Assembly: GCF_026627925.1 (NCBI RefSeq)
Contig: NZ_JAPNLE010000009.1
Span: 124,001 to 188,000 of the forward strand
Direction of reading: 5' to 3'
DNA from: Cupriavidus sp. D39
GTDB lineage: Bacteria; Pseudomonadota; Gammaproteobacteria; Burkholderiales; Burkholderiaceae
DNA: 64,000 nucleotides
Position 1 is the first letter of the stretch, and each line of letters starts with the position of its first letter. This document shows, piece after piece, positions 46,590 to 54,985 of this stretch. Below the pieces are notes generated by a model. It saw only the letters and a list, made by a program, of their open reading frames with translations. It had not been told where the DNA came from and did no database searches. The translations under genes were made by a program, and so were the position numbers.

Positions 46590-47066
46590 CTACCCAGCGT
46601 CAATAGCCCGTGCGTCGTCCTGCAGCATCGACTCCACCTGCGTCAGCAGCTTGCCCAGCGCGAGCTCCATCACCGCGCGCTCCTGGGGAGAAAGCGCGGA
46701 CATCAGCGTCTCGTGCCGGCTGGAGGCGATCCGCATGATCTTCTGGTACAGCGGCTTGCCCTCGGCGGACAAGGAGATCAGCACCGCGCGGCCATCGGTG
46801 GGCGAGGGCTCGCGCTTGACCAGGCCTTGCTTGATGAGGTGATCGGCGGCGCGGCTGGCCTGGCTTTTGTCCAGGTTGGCGAACCGTGCCAGGTCGATGA
46901 CCAGGAAGGGGCCGAACTCGCCGATAGCGGCGAGCGTCCTGGCTTCGCTCAGCGAGAGGTCCAGCGCTTCCGAGTACGCCTGCGCGATGCCGCGGTCGAA
47001 CTGCTTGACGATGCGGTGCAGGCGGTAGGTGGCGAACCCGGAGAGGGAGGGCTTGGGGCTCGTCAT
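46590..47066 (-). CDS. MarR-family regulator of the FAD monooxygenase operon
   Basis: The 158-residue winged-helix protein has LSLSEARTLAAIGEFGP, DLARFANLDKSQASRAADHLIKQGLV and the wing EPSPTDGRAVLISLSAEG. Its start overlaps the DUF2783 gene stop (ATGA), so it is the third gene of the monooxygenase transcript. The paired TGGTTG/CAACCA palindromes upstream of the operon are its likely sites, giving autoregulation. Confidence 0.92.
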   Translation of the reverse strand: MTSPKPSLSGFATYRLHRIVKQFDRGIAQAYSEALDLSLSEARTLAAIGEFGPFLVIDLARFANLDKSQASRAADHLIKQGLVKREPSPTDGRAVLISLSAEGKPLYQKIMRIASSRHETLMSALSPQERAVMELALGKLLTQVESMLQDDARAIDAG

Positions 47067-47281
47067 GATGCGCGCTCCGGGTTGTTGTCCGTTTCCTCGA
47101 AGCTCTGCGACACCTCATCGAGCAATCGCGTGGCATCGGCAAAGCCGGCATGGCGGCTGAGCGCCAGCAGCGCCACCCGGGCCAGGTAGAGCGAGGCGTT
47201 GGGCTCGCCGAGCGCGGTCATGCGGTAGCACATCGCCGTGTAGATCTCATCGAGCTCGCTCGGGCTCATGGTCGTTTGCAT
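47063..47281 (-). CDS. DUF2783 family small protein
   Basis: ATG 47281 follows GGAGAACAAA. The 72-residue helical protein (MSPSELDEIYTAMCYRM...) matches DUF2783, which is typically encoded next to FAD-dependent aromatic monooxygenases. It lies 14 bases after the monooxygenase stop and overlaps the MarR start. A role as a stability or coupling factor for the monooxygenase is inference. Confidence 0.8.
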   Translation of the reverse strand: MQTTMSPSELDEIYTAMCYRMTALGEPNASLYLARVALLALSRHAGFADATRLLDEVSQSFEETDNNPERAS

Positions 47282-47295
47282 TTTGTTCTCCGGCT

Positions 47296-48951
47296 TCAAT
47301 CGATCTGCATGGCAAGGGCGATGGCAGCCCGCACATCGCTGGCGCGGGCTTGTCTCCAGCGGCCGCTGACGTAGCCGTCCGGGCGGACCAGGTACAGCGT
47401 ACCGTCCACCGCGTCCAGCGCCCGTCGCACAGCATCTTGCGGGTCATTGAGACTGCCCGCGGCAGGCGCCGTGCCCGCGATCAAGTGGCAATCCAGTGCA
47501 AGGCCGCTGGCGCAAAGCTGGCGCAGCCCGGGCACGGTGTCCTCCAGGTCCTGGCCGGCGCCGGCTAAGCAGAAGGCGGTAAAGCCCGTGCCGATGCAGC
47601 GGACCAGCGAAGTCGGCGTGGCGTCCGGGCCGACCAGCGGCATGTCCGGCAGCGTGGCGCCCGGCGCCGGCCCGGCTTTGAAGCCGGGGTCGTCCGCCGC
47701 GGCAATCGGCGAGTCGGCAAACACCGCGGGACTGGTCTGGCGCGGGTTGATCAGCGAGCGCAGCTCGCGTGCGCGGCCGATAGCCCCAGCACGGCTTCAC
47801 GCATCAGGGCGAAGGCGGGCGAGGGCGGGGCCATGAACTCCGTGCTCTTCGCGCCGAAGCGCATGTTCTCGCGCGCGGCCGCCACGCGTTCGGTGGAGTA
47901 GGAGGGCAGCAAGCCGGGGAGGCCTTGCCGCGCACGGCAAGGGCGAGCTTCCAGGCCAGGTTGAAGGCGTCGTCGAAGCCGCTGTTCAGGCCGCGCACGC
48001 CAAAGATGGGCACCAGGTGCGCGGCGTCGCCGGCAAACAGCGTGCGGCCGTGCACGTAGCTATCCAGCGTCAGGCACTTCGCGTTGTAGATCGAGATCCA
48101 CAGCGGCTCCCACGGTGCGCTCACGCCCATCATCTTGAGGTGGCTCGCCACGCGCGGCAGCACATTTTCCGGCTTGACCGCCTGCTCGGCATCCTCGTGC
48201 TCGCCGACCTGGTAGTCGATGCGCCATACCTTGTCCGGCTGCTGGTGCAGCAGGATGGTGGAGCCGGGGTTGGATGGCGGATCGAACCACGCCAGCCGCT
48301 CGACCTCGCGCGGGGCGTCGATGGCGATATCCACGATGACGTAGCGGCCCTCGTACTGCATGCCGCGCAGCGACAGGCCTAGCGCATCGCGCACGGCGCT
48401 GCGGCCGCCGTCGGCCGCCACCAGCCAGTCCGCGCGTACCGTGTAGGCGTGGTCGCCCGCGGCCACCGCCAGCGTCACGCCGTTGCTGTCCTGCGCGGCG
48501 TCGGTAACGCGGTTCTGCCAACGGACTTCGATCAGGCCAGGGTAACGCGCGATGGCGTCGAGCAGGAATTGCTCGATGTAGTACTGCTGGATGTTGACCA
48601 TAGGCGGGAAGGCCTGGCCCGGCTCGTGCGGCATGGTGAAGTGCAGCACTTCCTCGTTGCGGTAGTAGCTGCGTCCCCCGCCCATGCCAGGCCTTTCTCC
48701 AGCACCGGGGCGGCAACCCCGAGCGCGTCGAGGATTTCCAGCGAGCGCCGGGAGATGCAGATGGCGCGGCTGCCTTCGCAGGTGCCGTCGTCCGCCTCCA
48801 GGACCACGCTGGGAATGCCGTGGCGGGCCAGGGCCAGCGCGGCAGCGAGCCCGACCGGCCCGCCGCCGGCGATGACAACCTGGCGCGGCGTATCCATGCC
48901 GTCGGGGTTCAGCACCGGCAGGGATGCGGCGTGGACTTCGCGCTGGTACAT
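47296..48951 (-). CDS. FAD-dependent aromatic monooxygenase (MhpA/phenol-hydroxylase type), three apparent frameshifts
   Basis: ATG 48951 follows AGGAGACAAG. The FAD motif VVIAGGGPVGLAAALALARHG, the DG motif WLVAADGGRSAVRDALG and GDAAHLVPIFGVRGLNSGFDDA are clear. A thioredoxin-like C-terminal domain with LYLVRPDGYVSGRWR ends the protein. The frame breaks at CCCCC 48675-48679 (to give GLAWAGGRSYYRNEE), GGGG 47916-47919 (KASPGLLPSYSTERV) and CCCC 47784-47787 (GAIGRARELRSLINPRQTSP). One base at each restores 552 residues. Such enzymes hydroxylate phenolic acids with NAD(P)H. Expression is probably MarR-controlled. Confidence 0.9.
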
Positions 48952-48961
48952 GTCTTGTCTC

Positions 48962-49016
48962 CTGGTTGTGTGCGCAACCAGTTCAAGATACTCCAAAATG
49001 GTTGCGTTCACAACCA
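48962..49016. promoter_or_regulatory. Two TGGTTG-N6-CAACCA palindromes upstream of the monooxygenase operon
   Basis: CTGGTTGTGTGCGCAACCAG (48962-48981) is immediately before the ribosome site. TGGTTGCGTTCACAACCA (48999-49016) is centred 36 bases further out. Identical arms and 6-base spacers indicate a dimeric regulator, most likely the MarR protein of this operon. Confidence 0.75.
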
Positions 49017-49032
49017 GATTGATCAGCCCCGC

Positions 49033-49458
49033 TCAGAACTCCACCATGGCAAAGTCTTCCTTGCCCACGTCGCACAACGGGCAGCGCCAGTCGTCGGGGA
49101 TGTCCTCCCAGCGGGTGCCGGGCGCGATGCCGTCGTCGGGAAGGCCGGCGGCTTCGTCGTAGACCCAGCCGCAGATGATGCACACCCATTGCTTGAACTC
49201 GTCGGTGGCGGCGGACGTGACTTTTGCCGCGGCGGGGGCTTCCGGCTGCCCGGCAGCGTTCTCTTGTTCCGGCTCGTCCAAGCTGAAGACAAGCGGCGCG
49301 GCCGTGGCTTCGCCGCTGGGCGCCAGGCGCGCCTGCAACTGCACAAGCAGCCGTTGCGCCTCTTCCGTGGTCAGGTCGATCCAGTACGGATCGCCCGCGC
49401 CGTCGTTCAAGCGCTGCGGGGAAAACTGGATCTCTACTGCGGTGCCTTTCTTGTACAT
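49033..49458 (-). CDS. Rubredoxin-domain protein with N-terminal extension
   Basis: The C-terminal 55 residues are a rubredoxin: WVCIICGWVYDEAAGLPDDG and WRCPLCDVGKEDFAMVEF supply two CxxC iron-ligand pairs. The first 80 residues (MYKKGTAVEIQFSPQRLNDG...) are a separate, linker-rich region with an LTTEEAQRLLVQLQARL helix. The start at 49458 is chosen because the frame further upstream overlaps the hydrolase gene. Rubredoxins pass single electrons to oxygenases or peroxide-reducing enzymes. The gene lies beside the monooxygenase but outside its operator-controlled unit. Confidence 0.9.
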   Translation of the reverse strand: MYKKGTAVEIQFSPQRLNDGAGDPYWIDLTTEEAQRLLVQLQARLAPSGEATAAPLVFSLDEPEQENAAGQPEAPAAAKVTSAATDEFKQWVCIICGWVYDEAAGLPDDGIAPGTRWEDIPDDWRCPLCDVGKEDFAMVEF

Positions 49459-49499
49459 GCGGGTGGGGGCGGGTATTGGGGTTTTGTTCAGGCTATCGA

Positions 49500-50198
49500 T
49501 CAGACAGGAAAAAGCACGCCGGCCAGCCATTGCTGGAAATCTGCTACCACGTCGGCATTCAGCTCATGGCCGATGGGGTAGCGCCGCGACTGGCGCGGCA
49601 CGCCCAGCGCATCCAGCCACTGGTCCGCGCGCTCGGCCCACGCGACGGGCAGCTTGTTGTCGAACTCGCCATGCGCGATGAACGCCGACAGGCCGGCAAG
49701 CGCCTCGCGCGGGGCGAGTTGCGGCTCGATCTCCGGCAGGATGCGTCCGCTCAGCACGGCAAAGCCGGCCACGTCGGCCGGCGCGCTCAGGCCAACGCTG
49801 GCGCTGAGGATGCCGCCCTGGCTGAAGCCGGCGATGACGGTGCGCGCTGGCTGGGCCCCGTCCTGCGCATGGAGGGCGCGGATGAAGGCAATCAGTTGCT
49901 GGCGGCTGCGCTCCGCCTGGCCCGCGTTGATGGCGGGCGCGCCACCCGCGAAGCTGACCTCGAAAAAGCCATGCTGGCCGGGCCCGAAGGTGAGCGGGCC
50001 TTGCACCAGCAGCACTTCAACGCGCGGGTCGATACGGGTGGCCACGGGCGCGAGGCTGGTCTCGTTGCTGCCTACACCGTGCAGCAGCAGGAGCCGCGCG
50101 GCGGGCGCGGCGGCCGTTTCCGCCTTGCGCAAGCGATAGCGAAGGCCGCTTGCGGGGTCTTCGGTCAGCGGGCTGATTTCAGTGCGGGTGGTGTTCAT
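49500..50198 (-). CDS. Phospholipase/carboxylesterase-type alpha/beta hydrolase
   Basis: The 232-residue protein has LLLLHGVGSNETSL, the nucleophile elbow VIAGFSQGGILSASVG, an Asp in HGEFDNKLPV and His in YPIGHELNADV. This is the catalytic set and layout of bacterial carboxylesterases related to acyl-protein thioesterase. It is cytoplasmic. It lies 63 bases downstream of the DODA dioxygenase gene in the same direction, a pair often found together. Confidence 0.9.
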   Translation of the reverse strand: MNTTRTEISPLTEDPASGLRYRLRKAETAAAPAARLLLLHGVGSNETSLAPVATRIDPRVEVLLVQGPLTFGPGQHGFFEVSFAGGAPAINAGQAERSRQQLIAFIRALHAQDGAQPARTVIAGFSQGGILSASVGLSAPADVAGFAVLSGRILPEIEPQLAPREALAGLSAFIAHGEFDNKLPVAWAERADQWLDALGVPRQSRRYPIGHELNADVVADFQQWLAGVLFPV

Positions 50199-50261
50199 GT
50201 CGCCTCGGGATGCTGTGGATAGGGATCAGGCCGCAACGGGCTGGGCGGCTTCTGCCTTGGC

Positions 50262-51056
50262 CTAGCCAATCACATACGACTCCATCGACAAGATGCCGTA
50301 GGTGATGCCGCCGTCGATGACCGCCAGCGGCTCGCCTGCCTCGGCCGCGCCGATGGCCACCAGCAGCGGCAGGAAATGCTCGTCGGTCGGGTGCGCGCGC
50401 GCCGCGTCCGGGGCCAGCCGGCGGTAATCGATCAGCGGCTGCACGTCACCCGTGCGCATGGTGTTGCGCACCGCCTCGCGCACCCACTGCGTGAACGCCA
50501 CCACGTACGGTGCATCGCTGCCGGTCTGGCCGCGGAATTCATAAAGATTGTGCGTCATGCTGCCGGAGGCGACGATCAGCACGCCTTGCTCGCGCAGCGG
50601 CGCCAGCGCACGGCCCAGCGCCAGCGCGCCGGCCGGGTCTAGCGGCTGCGGCAGCGACACCTGGAACACCGGCACCTGCGCATCGGGATACAGGTGGCGC
50701 ACCGGCACCCACGCGCCGTGATCCAGCCCGCGCTGCGGATCCAGCCCGGCGTTGAACCCGGCCTGTGCCAGCAGCGCCACCGTGCGCTCGGCCAATGCCG
50801 GATGCCCGGCCGCCGGGTAGCGGATCTCGTACAGGGCACGCGGGAAACCACCGAAATCGTGGATGGTCTCGGGCTGCGCGCTTGCCGTCACGCGCACGCC
50901 GCCGCGTGTTTCCCAGTGCGGCGAAACCACCAGCACGGCCTTGGGCGCCGGCAGCGTGCGGCCCAGCGCGGTGAGCTGCGGGCCGGCCAGGCCCGGCTCG
51001 ATGGCGAAGGTGGGCGCGCCATGGGAGACAAACAGGACGGGAAGTGCGGTAGACAT
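50262..51056 (-). CDS. DODA-type extradiol aromatic dioxygenase (YgiD-like)
   Basis: The 264-residue LigB-fold protein has LFVSHGAPTFAIEPG, VVSPHWETRGGVRV, LDHGAWVPVRHLYPDA and ASGSMTHNLYEF, which carry the His residues that bind the active-site metal in 4,5-DOPA dioxygenases. It opens catechol-type rings with oxygen. It is divergent from the LysR gene at 51209, the probable activator. Confidence 0.92.
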   Translation of the reverse strand: MSTALPVLFVSHGAPTFAIEPGLAGPQLTALGRTLPAPKAVLVVSPHWETRGGVRVTASAQPETIHDFGGFPRALYEIRYPAAGHPALAERTVALLAQAGFNAGLDPQRGLDHGAWVPVRHLYPDAQVPVFQVSLPQPLDPAGALALGRALAPLREQGVLIVASGSMTHNLYEFRGQTGSDAPYVVAFTQWVREAVRNTMRTGDVQPLIDYRRLAPDAARAHPTDEHFLPLLVAIGAAEAGEPLAVIDGGITYGILSMESYVIG

Positions 51057-51208
51057 CTCGATTCTCCGTTGGCCACGGCAAAAACCGCAGCCTGCAACGA
51101 CATATGGAATGTTGCTAGTCTATTGATTCATTCGATGCAGATAAACTGCCGGTCGCGTGATATATAGTCCCGATTATCGAGACAATCAGCCGAAAGCGAG
51201 GCAATCCC

Positions 51209-52105
51209 ATGGACCGCGCCCTGGAAATGACCGTATTCACCGCCGTGGTCGACGCCGGCAGCTTCGTCGGCGCGGTCGAAGGCTTGCGCATGTCCAAGGC
51301 CGCGGTCTCGCGCCATGTGGATGCGCTGGAACAGCGCCTGGGCGTGCGCCTGCTACAGCGCACCACGCGCCGGCTGTCGCTGACCGAGGAAGGGCGCATC
51401 TTCTACCAGCGCGCGCGGGAAGTGCTGGCGGCGCTGGACGATGCCGAATCCGAGATCACGTCCCGCACGCACGAGCCGAGCGGGCTGATCCGCATCAACG
51501 TGCCGCTCACGTTCGGCATCGTGCACCTCGCGCCGCTCTGGAGCACTTTCATGGCGGCGTATCCCCAGGTCGACCTGGACATCACCCTCAACGACCGCGT
51601 GGTGGACCTCGTCGACGAAGGCTACGACCTGGCGGTGCGCATCGGCGACATGCCCAGCTCCGCGCTGATCAGCCGCAAGCTGGTCGCCACCCGCATGGTG
51701 CTATGCGCCTCGCCCACCTACCTGGCGCGGCACGGCGCGCCAACCCATCCGCATGAACTGGCCGAGCACCGCGTGCTGGCCTATACCAACTGGTCCGGCC
51801 GCGACGAGTGGCAGTTCGATGGCCCGCACGGCAAGGTCAGCGTGAGCACGCGCGCCCGGGTGTACTCCAACAACGGCGACACCTGCCGCGCCATTGCGCT
51901 GGCACATGGCGGCATCATGCTGCAGCCGAGCTTCATGCTGCAGGACGAGCTGCGGCGCGGAGACCTGGTTGAACTGATGCCCGAGTTCCGCGCGATCGAG
52001 TTCGGCGTCTACGCCGTGTATCCGACGCGCAAGCAGTTGCCGCTCAAGGTGCGCCGGCTGGTGGATTTTCTGGTGGAGGCGTTCCGGGATGTGTCTTGGG
52101 GGTAG
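51209..52105 (+). CDS. LysR-family transcriptional regulator
   Basis: The N-terminal helix-turn-helix is SFVGAVEGLRMSKAAVSRHVDALEQRLGVRLLQRTTRRLSLTEEG. The periplasmic-binding-like effector domain follows, with VDLVDEGYDLAVRIGDMPSS, giving 298 residues. It is divergent from the DODA dioxygenase across 152 bases that include GATTATCGAG and ATATAT segments where it could bind. Regulation of the dioxygenase and esterase pair is the usual arrangement. Confidence 0.92.
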   Translation: MDRALEMTVFTAVVDAGSFVGAVEGLRMSKAAVSRHVDALEQRLGVRLLQRTTRRLSLTEEGRIFYQRAREVLAALDDAESEITSRTHEPSGLIRINVPLTFGIVHLAPLWSTFMAAYPQVDLDITLNDRVVDLVDEGYDLAVRIGDMPSSALISRKLVATRMVLCASPTYLARHGAPTHPHELAEHRVLAYTNWSGRDEWQFDGPHGKVSVSTRARVYSNNGDTCRAIALAHGGIMLQPSFMLQDELRRGDLVELMPEFRAIEFGVYAVYPTRKQLPLKVRRLVDFLVEAFRDVSWG

Positions 52106-52179
52106 GGGGCGACGGACGCGGGATCTGCGCAAAAGCTAGCGCAATGCCATGTGTGTGTAGTATTTTGCAAAAAGCTAAA

Positions 52180-52272
52180 TTAGCTAGCTAATACAGCAGC
52201 TAGCAGAGTAACTAGCAGCGCAACTAGCAGCGCAACTAGCAGCGCAACTAGCTGAGTAACTAACAGTGTATC
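52180..52272. repeat. Palindrome plus six-unit 12-bp tandem array in the leader of a MarR gene
   Basis: TTAGCTAGCTAA (52180-52191) is a perfect 12-base palindrome. From 52201 the unit TAGCAGCGCAAC is repeated: one TAGCAGAGTAAC, three exact copies, then TAGCTGAGTAAC and TAACAGTGTATC. The array ends 22 bases before the MarR start codon, so it would be part of the mRNA leader. Confidence 0.9.
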
Positions 52273-52294
52273 GGGATAAGGGAGTCAACAAGGC

Positions 52295-52837
52295 ATGGTA
52301 ACCAACACGAAGGGCAAGGCGCTGACGATCACCCATCCGGCTTGTCTGGTCGACGGCTCGGATAGTGAATTCCGGCACCTGGTAAGCGGCCTGCTGCCGT
52401 TCGCCGCCCGCCTGCTTTCCGTGCGCGACGGGTTCGGCAGCCTGATCGGCCTGACGGGCGTCCAGTATTCCTTGATACGATCCATTGCACATCTCTCGCA
52501 ACAGGGCGAAGTGACGGTGAACCAATTGGCGGAGCATCTTCATTTGAGCGGGCCCTTCGTCACTGTCGAAACCGGCAAGCTCAAGCAGCTCGGGCTGATC
52601 GACAAGAAAGCCCACCCAGAAGACAAGCGCAAGATGCTGCTCACCGTGGCCGCGGCTGGCTCCAGGCTCCTGAACGAGCTGACTCCCGTGCAGCAGCGCA
52701 TCAATGACGTCCTCTTCGAGGGCGTCACCCGCACTGAGTTCAAGGTGCTGTGCTCGGTGGTGGATCGCCTTGTTGTCAACGGGGATCGCGCCGCGCTCGA
52801 TCTGGCGCACCTGCTGGCGCGGCAGCAAAAAGCATGA
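52295..52837 (+). CDS. MarR-family regulator, probable controller of the HpaB-type cluster
   Basis: The 180-residue protein has TGVQYSLIRSIAHLSQQGEV, VNQLAEHLHLSGPFVTVETGKLKQLGLI and the wing KKAHPEDKRKMLLTVAAAG. It is slightly longer than usual at the N-terminus. AAGGG is the only ribosome-like site and lies far upstream, so the start could be further in. It is convergent with the cysteine desulfurase gene. No operator is proved; the palindrome at 52180 fits autoregulation. Confidence 0.85.
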   Translation: MVTNTKGKALTITHPACLVDGSDSEFRHLVSGLLPFAARLLSVRDGFGSLIGLTGVQYSLIRSIAHLSQQGEVTVNQLAEHLHLSGPFVTVETGKLKQLGLIDKKAHPEDKRKMLLTVAAAGSRLLNELTPVQQRINDVLFEGVTRTEFKVLCSVVDRLVVNGDRAALDLAHLLARQQKA

Positions 52838-52871
52838 CGGTTCACTCCAAGGCGCTGCGCGGTTACCGTGG

Positions 52872-54095
52872 TCAGTGGGCTGCCCACTTGATAGAGCCGA
52901 TGTCGATGCCTTCGCAATGCATGTCCCACAGCGGGCTGAGGTGGCGCAGCTTGGTGACCGTGGCCAGCAACATCTGAATCACTTGCTCCACTTCCGCCTG
53001 GGTCGTGTACCGCCCAAGCGTGAAGCGAATCGAGCTGTGCGCCAGTTCATCGCTGCGCCCCAATGCGCGCAGCACGAAGGACGGCTCAAGCGACGCGGAT
53101 GTGCAAGCCGAGCCGGAGGACACGGCCACACCCTTGATGCCCATGATCAGGGATTCCCCCTCAACGAAGTTAAAGCTGACGTTGAGGTTGTGGGGGATGC
53201 GGTTTGCCATGCCGCCGTTGACATAGACCTCGTCGAGTTGCCTGAGCCCGGCCAGCAGCTGGTCCCGCAGGCCCGCAACCCGGCGAGATTCGTCGGCTAG
53301 TTCCAGCCTGGCGATGCGGAAAGCCTCACCCATGCCGACGATCTGGTGCGTTGCCAGCGTACCGGATCGCATCCCCCGCTCATGCCCGCCGCCGTGCATC
53401 TGCGCCTCGATGCGGATCCGCGGCTTACGCCGCACGTAGAGCGCCCCGATGCCTTTGGGCCCGTACACCTTATGCGCGGTCACGGTGAGCAGGTCGATCT
53501 TGAGTGCATCGAGATCGATGGGGATCTTCCCGGCAGCCTGCACGGCGTCGCAATGAAAGAGGATGCCCATTGCCCGGCATAGCTCCCCGATCTGCGCCAC
53601 TGGCTGGATGACGCCAATCTCGTTGTTGACCATCATCACGGATACGAGGATGGTGTCTTGACGCAGCGCCGCGCGCAGGGCGTCAAGGTCTAGCAGGCCA
53701 TCCTTCCCGACGTCGAGGTACGTGACCTCGAAGCCCTGGCGCTCCAGTTCACGGCAAGTGTCGAGCACCGCCTTGTGCTCCGTCTTCACCGTAACGATGT
53801 GTTTCCCCTTGCCGCTGTAGAAATGGGCCGCGCCCTTGATCGCCAGGTTGTTCCCTTCGGTCGCACCCGACGTCCAGACGATCTCGCGAGGATCCGCGTT
53901 CAGCAGCGCCGCAACCTGCGCGCGCGCCGTCTCCACGGCCTGTTCGGCATGCCATCCATGGCTATGGCTGCGTGAAGCGGGATTGCCGAAGTGCTGGTAC
54001 AGGAACGGCACCATCTTGTCGACTACCCGAGGGTCGACAGGCGTGGTGGCGCTGTAGTCCATGTAGATGGGGGCTGCGGTGGGTTCGCCTTGCAT
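52872..54095 (-). CDS. IscS-type cysteine desulfurase, orphan copy
   Basis: ATG 54095 follows AGGAGAACAAAGG. The 407-residue enzyme has the PLP-site [10 protein letters not shown], the PLP-lysine in [20 protein letters not shown] and the persulfide Cys loop in [14 protein letters not shown]. It ends with the typical IscS tail [11 protein letters not shown]. It liberates sulfur from cysteine for iron-sulfur cluster or other sulfur transfer. No iscU, iscA, hscBA or fdx lies nearby, so this is an additional copy outside the isc operon. It is divergent from the flavin-monooxygenase operon and shares a repeated upstream element with it. Confidence 0.93.
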   Translation of the reverse strand: MQGEPTAAPIYMDYSATTPVDPRVVDKMVPFLYQHFGNPASRSHSHGWHAEQAVETARAQVAALLNADPREIVWTSGATEGNNLAIKGAAHFYSGKGKHIVTVKTEHKAVLDTCRELERQGFEVTYLDVGKDGLLDLDALRAALRQDTILVSVMMVNNEIGVIQPVAQIGELCRAMGILFHCDAVQAAGKIPIDLDALKIDLLTVTAHKVYGPKGIGALYVRRKPRIRIEAQMHGGGHERGMRSGTLATHQIVGMGEAFRIARLELADESRRVAGLRDQLLAGLRQLDEVYVNGGMANRIPHNLNVSFNFVEGESLIMGIKGVAVSSGSACTSASLEPSFVLRALGRSDELAHSSIRFTLGRYTTQAEVEQVIQMLLATVTKLRHLSPLWDMHCEGIDIGSIKWAAH

Positions 54096-54182
54096 TCCTT
54101 TGTTCTCCTGAAGCGTGTCGATGCGCCTGCTGCCCTGCGATGGCAGAGCCCGTTCAATGGTTTCAGTCAGGCAGATATCGTT

Positions 54183-54342
54183 CAATAGTAGCATTTATTA
54201 ATAGGTAAGTTGCAAAGATAAAAGCACGGTACGCGTAGCGTGAGCCGTGTGCCCGCTGCGGCATATGGGTTCCCAAGGGTTTTCACTAACTTGAACTGCA
54301 ATCCGCAATAGCATTCAATACTACCTAAGTTACAAAGGTAAA
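54183..54342. promoter_or_regulatory. Two direct copies of a 40-base element in the divergent iscS/monooxygenase spacer
   Basis: TAGGTAAGTTGCAAAGATA (54202-54220) and TACCTAAGTTACAAAGGTA (54322-54340) share 15 of 19 bases, and CAATAG/GCATT matches extend the similarity leftwards. The second copy has inverted TACCT/AGGTA arms. They are centred 120 bases apart, one near each start. No gene lies in the spacer 54096-54408. Confidence 0.65.
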
Positions 54343-54408
54343 TAACAAAGGCAAATGAATGGCGGATCGCAGTGAAAGGATCCGCGGTTCGGATTCTGTA
54401 CAGGAGGG

Positions 54409-54952
54409 ATGATGACCGAAACCTATGCAAAGCGCGAAGTGGATTCCGATGCCGGTGCCGATGAGCAGCGGCGCTTCAGAAGCACGCTCGCCATGTTCGC
54501 CACAGGCGTGGCCGTGATCACCGCGCCCCGAAAGCAAGGGGTGCCCGTTGGCATCACGGTGGCGTCGTTCAACTCGGTCTCGCTCGATCCGCCCTTGATC
54601 CTGTTCTCGGTGGATCGGCGTTGCCTGAGCCTGGAGGATCTTTGTTCGACCCCCGGTATGCCGTCAACGTGCTCGATGAACGCCAGCAAGACATTTCCAA
54701 CCGCTTTGCCAAGGCGCACTCCGGCAAATGGGATGGCCTCGGCATGGCGGCCGACAGTGGAGAAGACCCGGTGCTGCTGCCAGATGCGCTTGCCACGTTC
54801 GAGTGCGAGCCCTATGCGCAACACGACGGTGGCGACCACGTCATCTTTATCGGGCGCGTCATTCGCCACCAGGCCCGGCCGGACGGCAGGCCACTGGTTT
54901 TTTCGGAGGCAGGTATCGCGCGCTGGAACAGTCGCCCGCTGCCCCCGTGTGA
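54409..54952 (+). CDS. Flavin reductase component (HpaC/DIM6-NTAB family), two apparent frameshifts
   Basis: ATG 54409 (or 54412) follows AGGAGGG. FATGVAVITAPRKQGVPVGITVASFNSVSLDPPLILFSVD is the flavin-binding start of the family. The frame breaks at TTT 54641-54643 and at TTTTTT 54898-54903. One T at each joins SLEDLLFDPRYAVNVL and LVFFGGRYRALEQ, giving 181 residues that end at 54952 with the expected GRYRAL motif. It supplies reduced FAD to the oxygenase encoded 33 bases downstream. Confidence 0.9.
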
Positions 54953-54985
54953 GTCAACGACAGGTACGTATTCAGGAGAGAAGAC

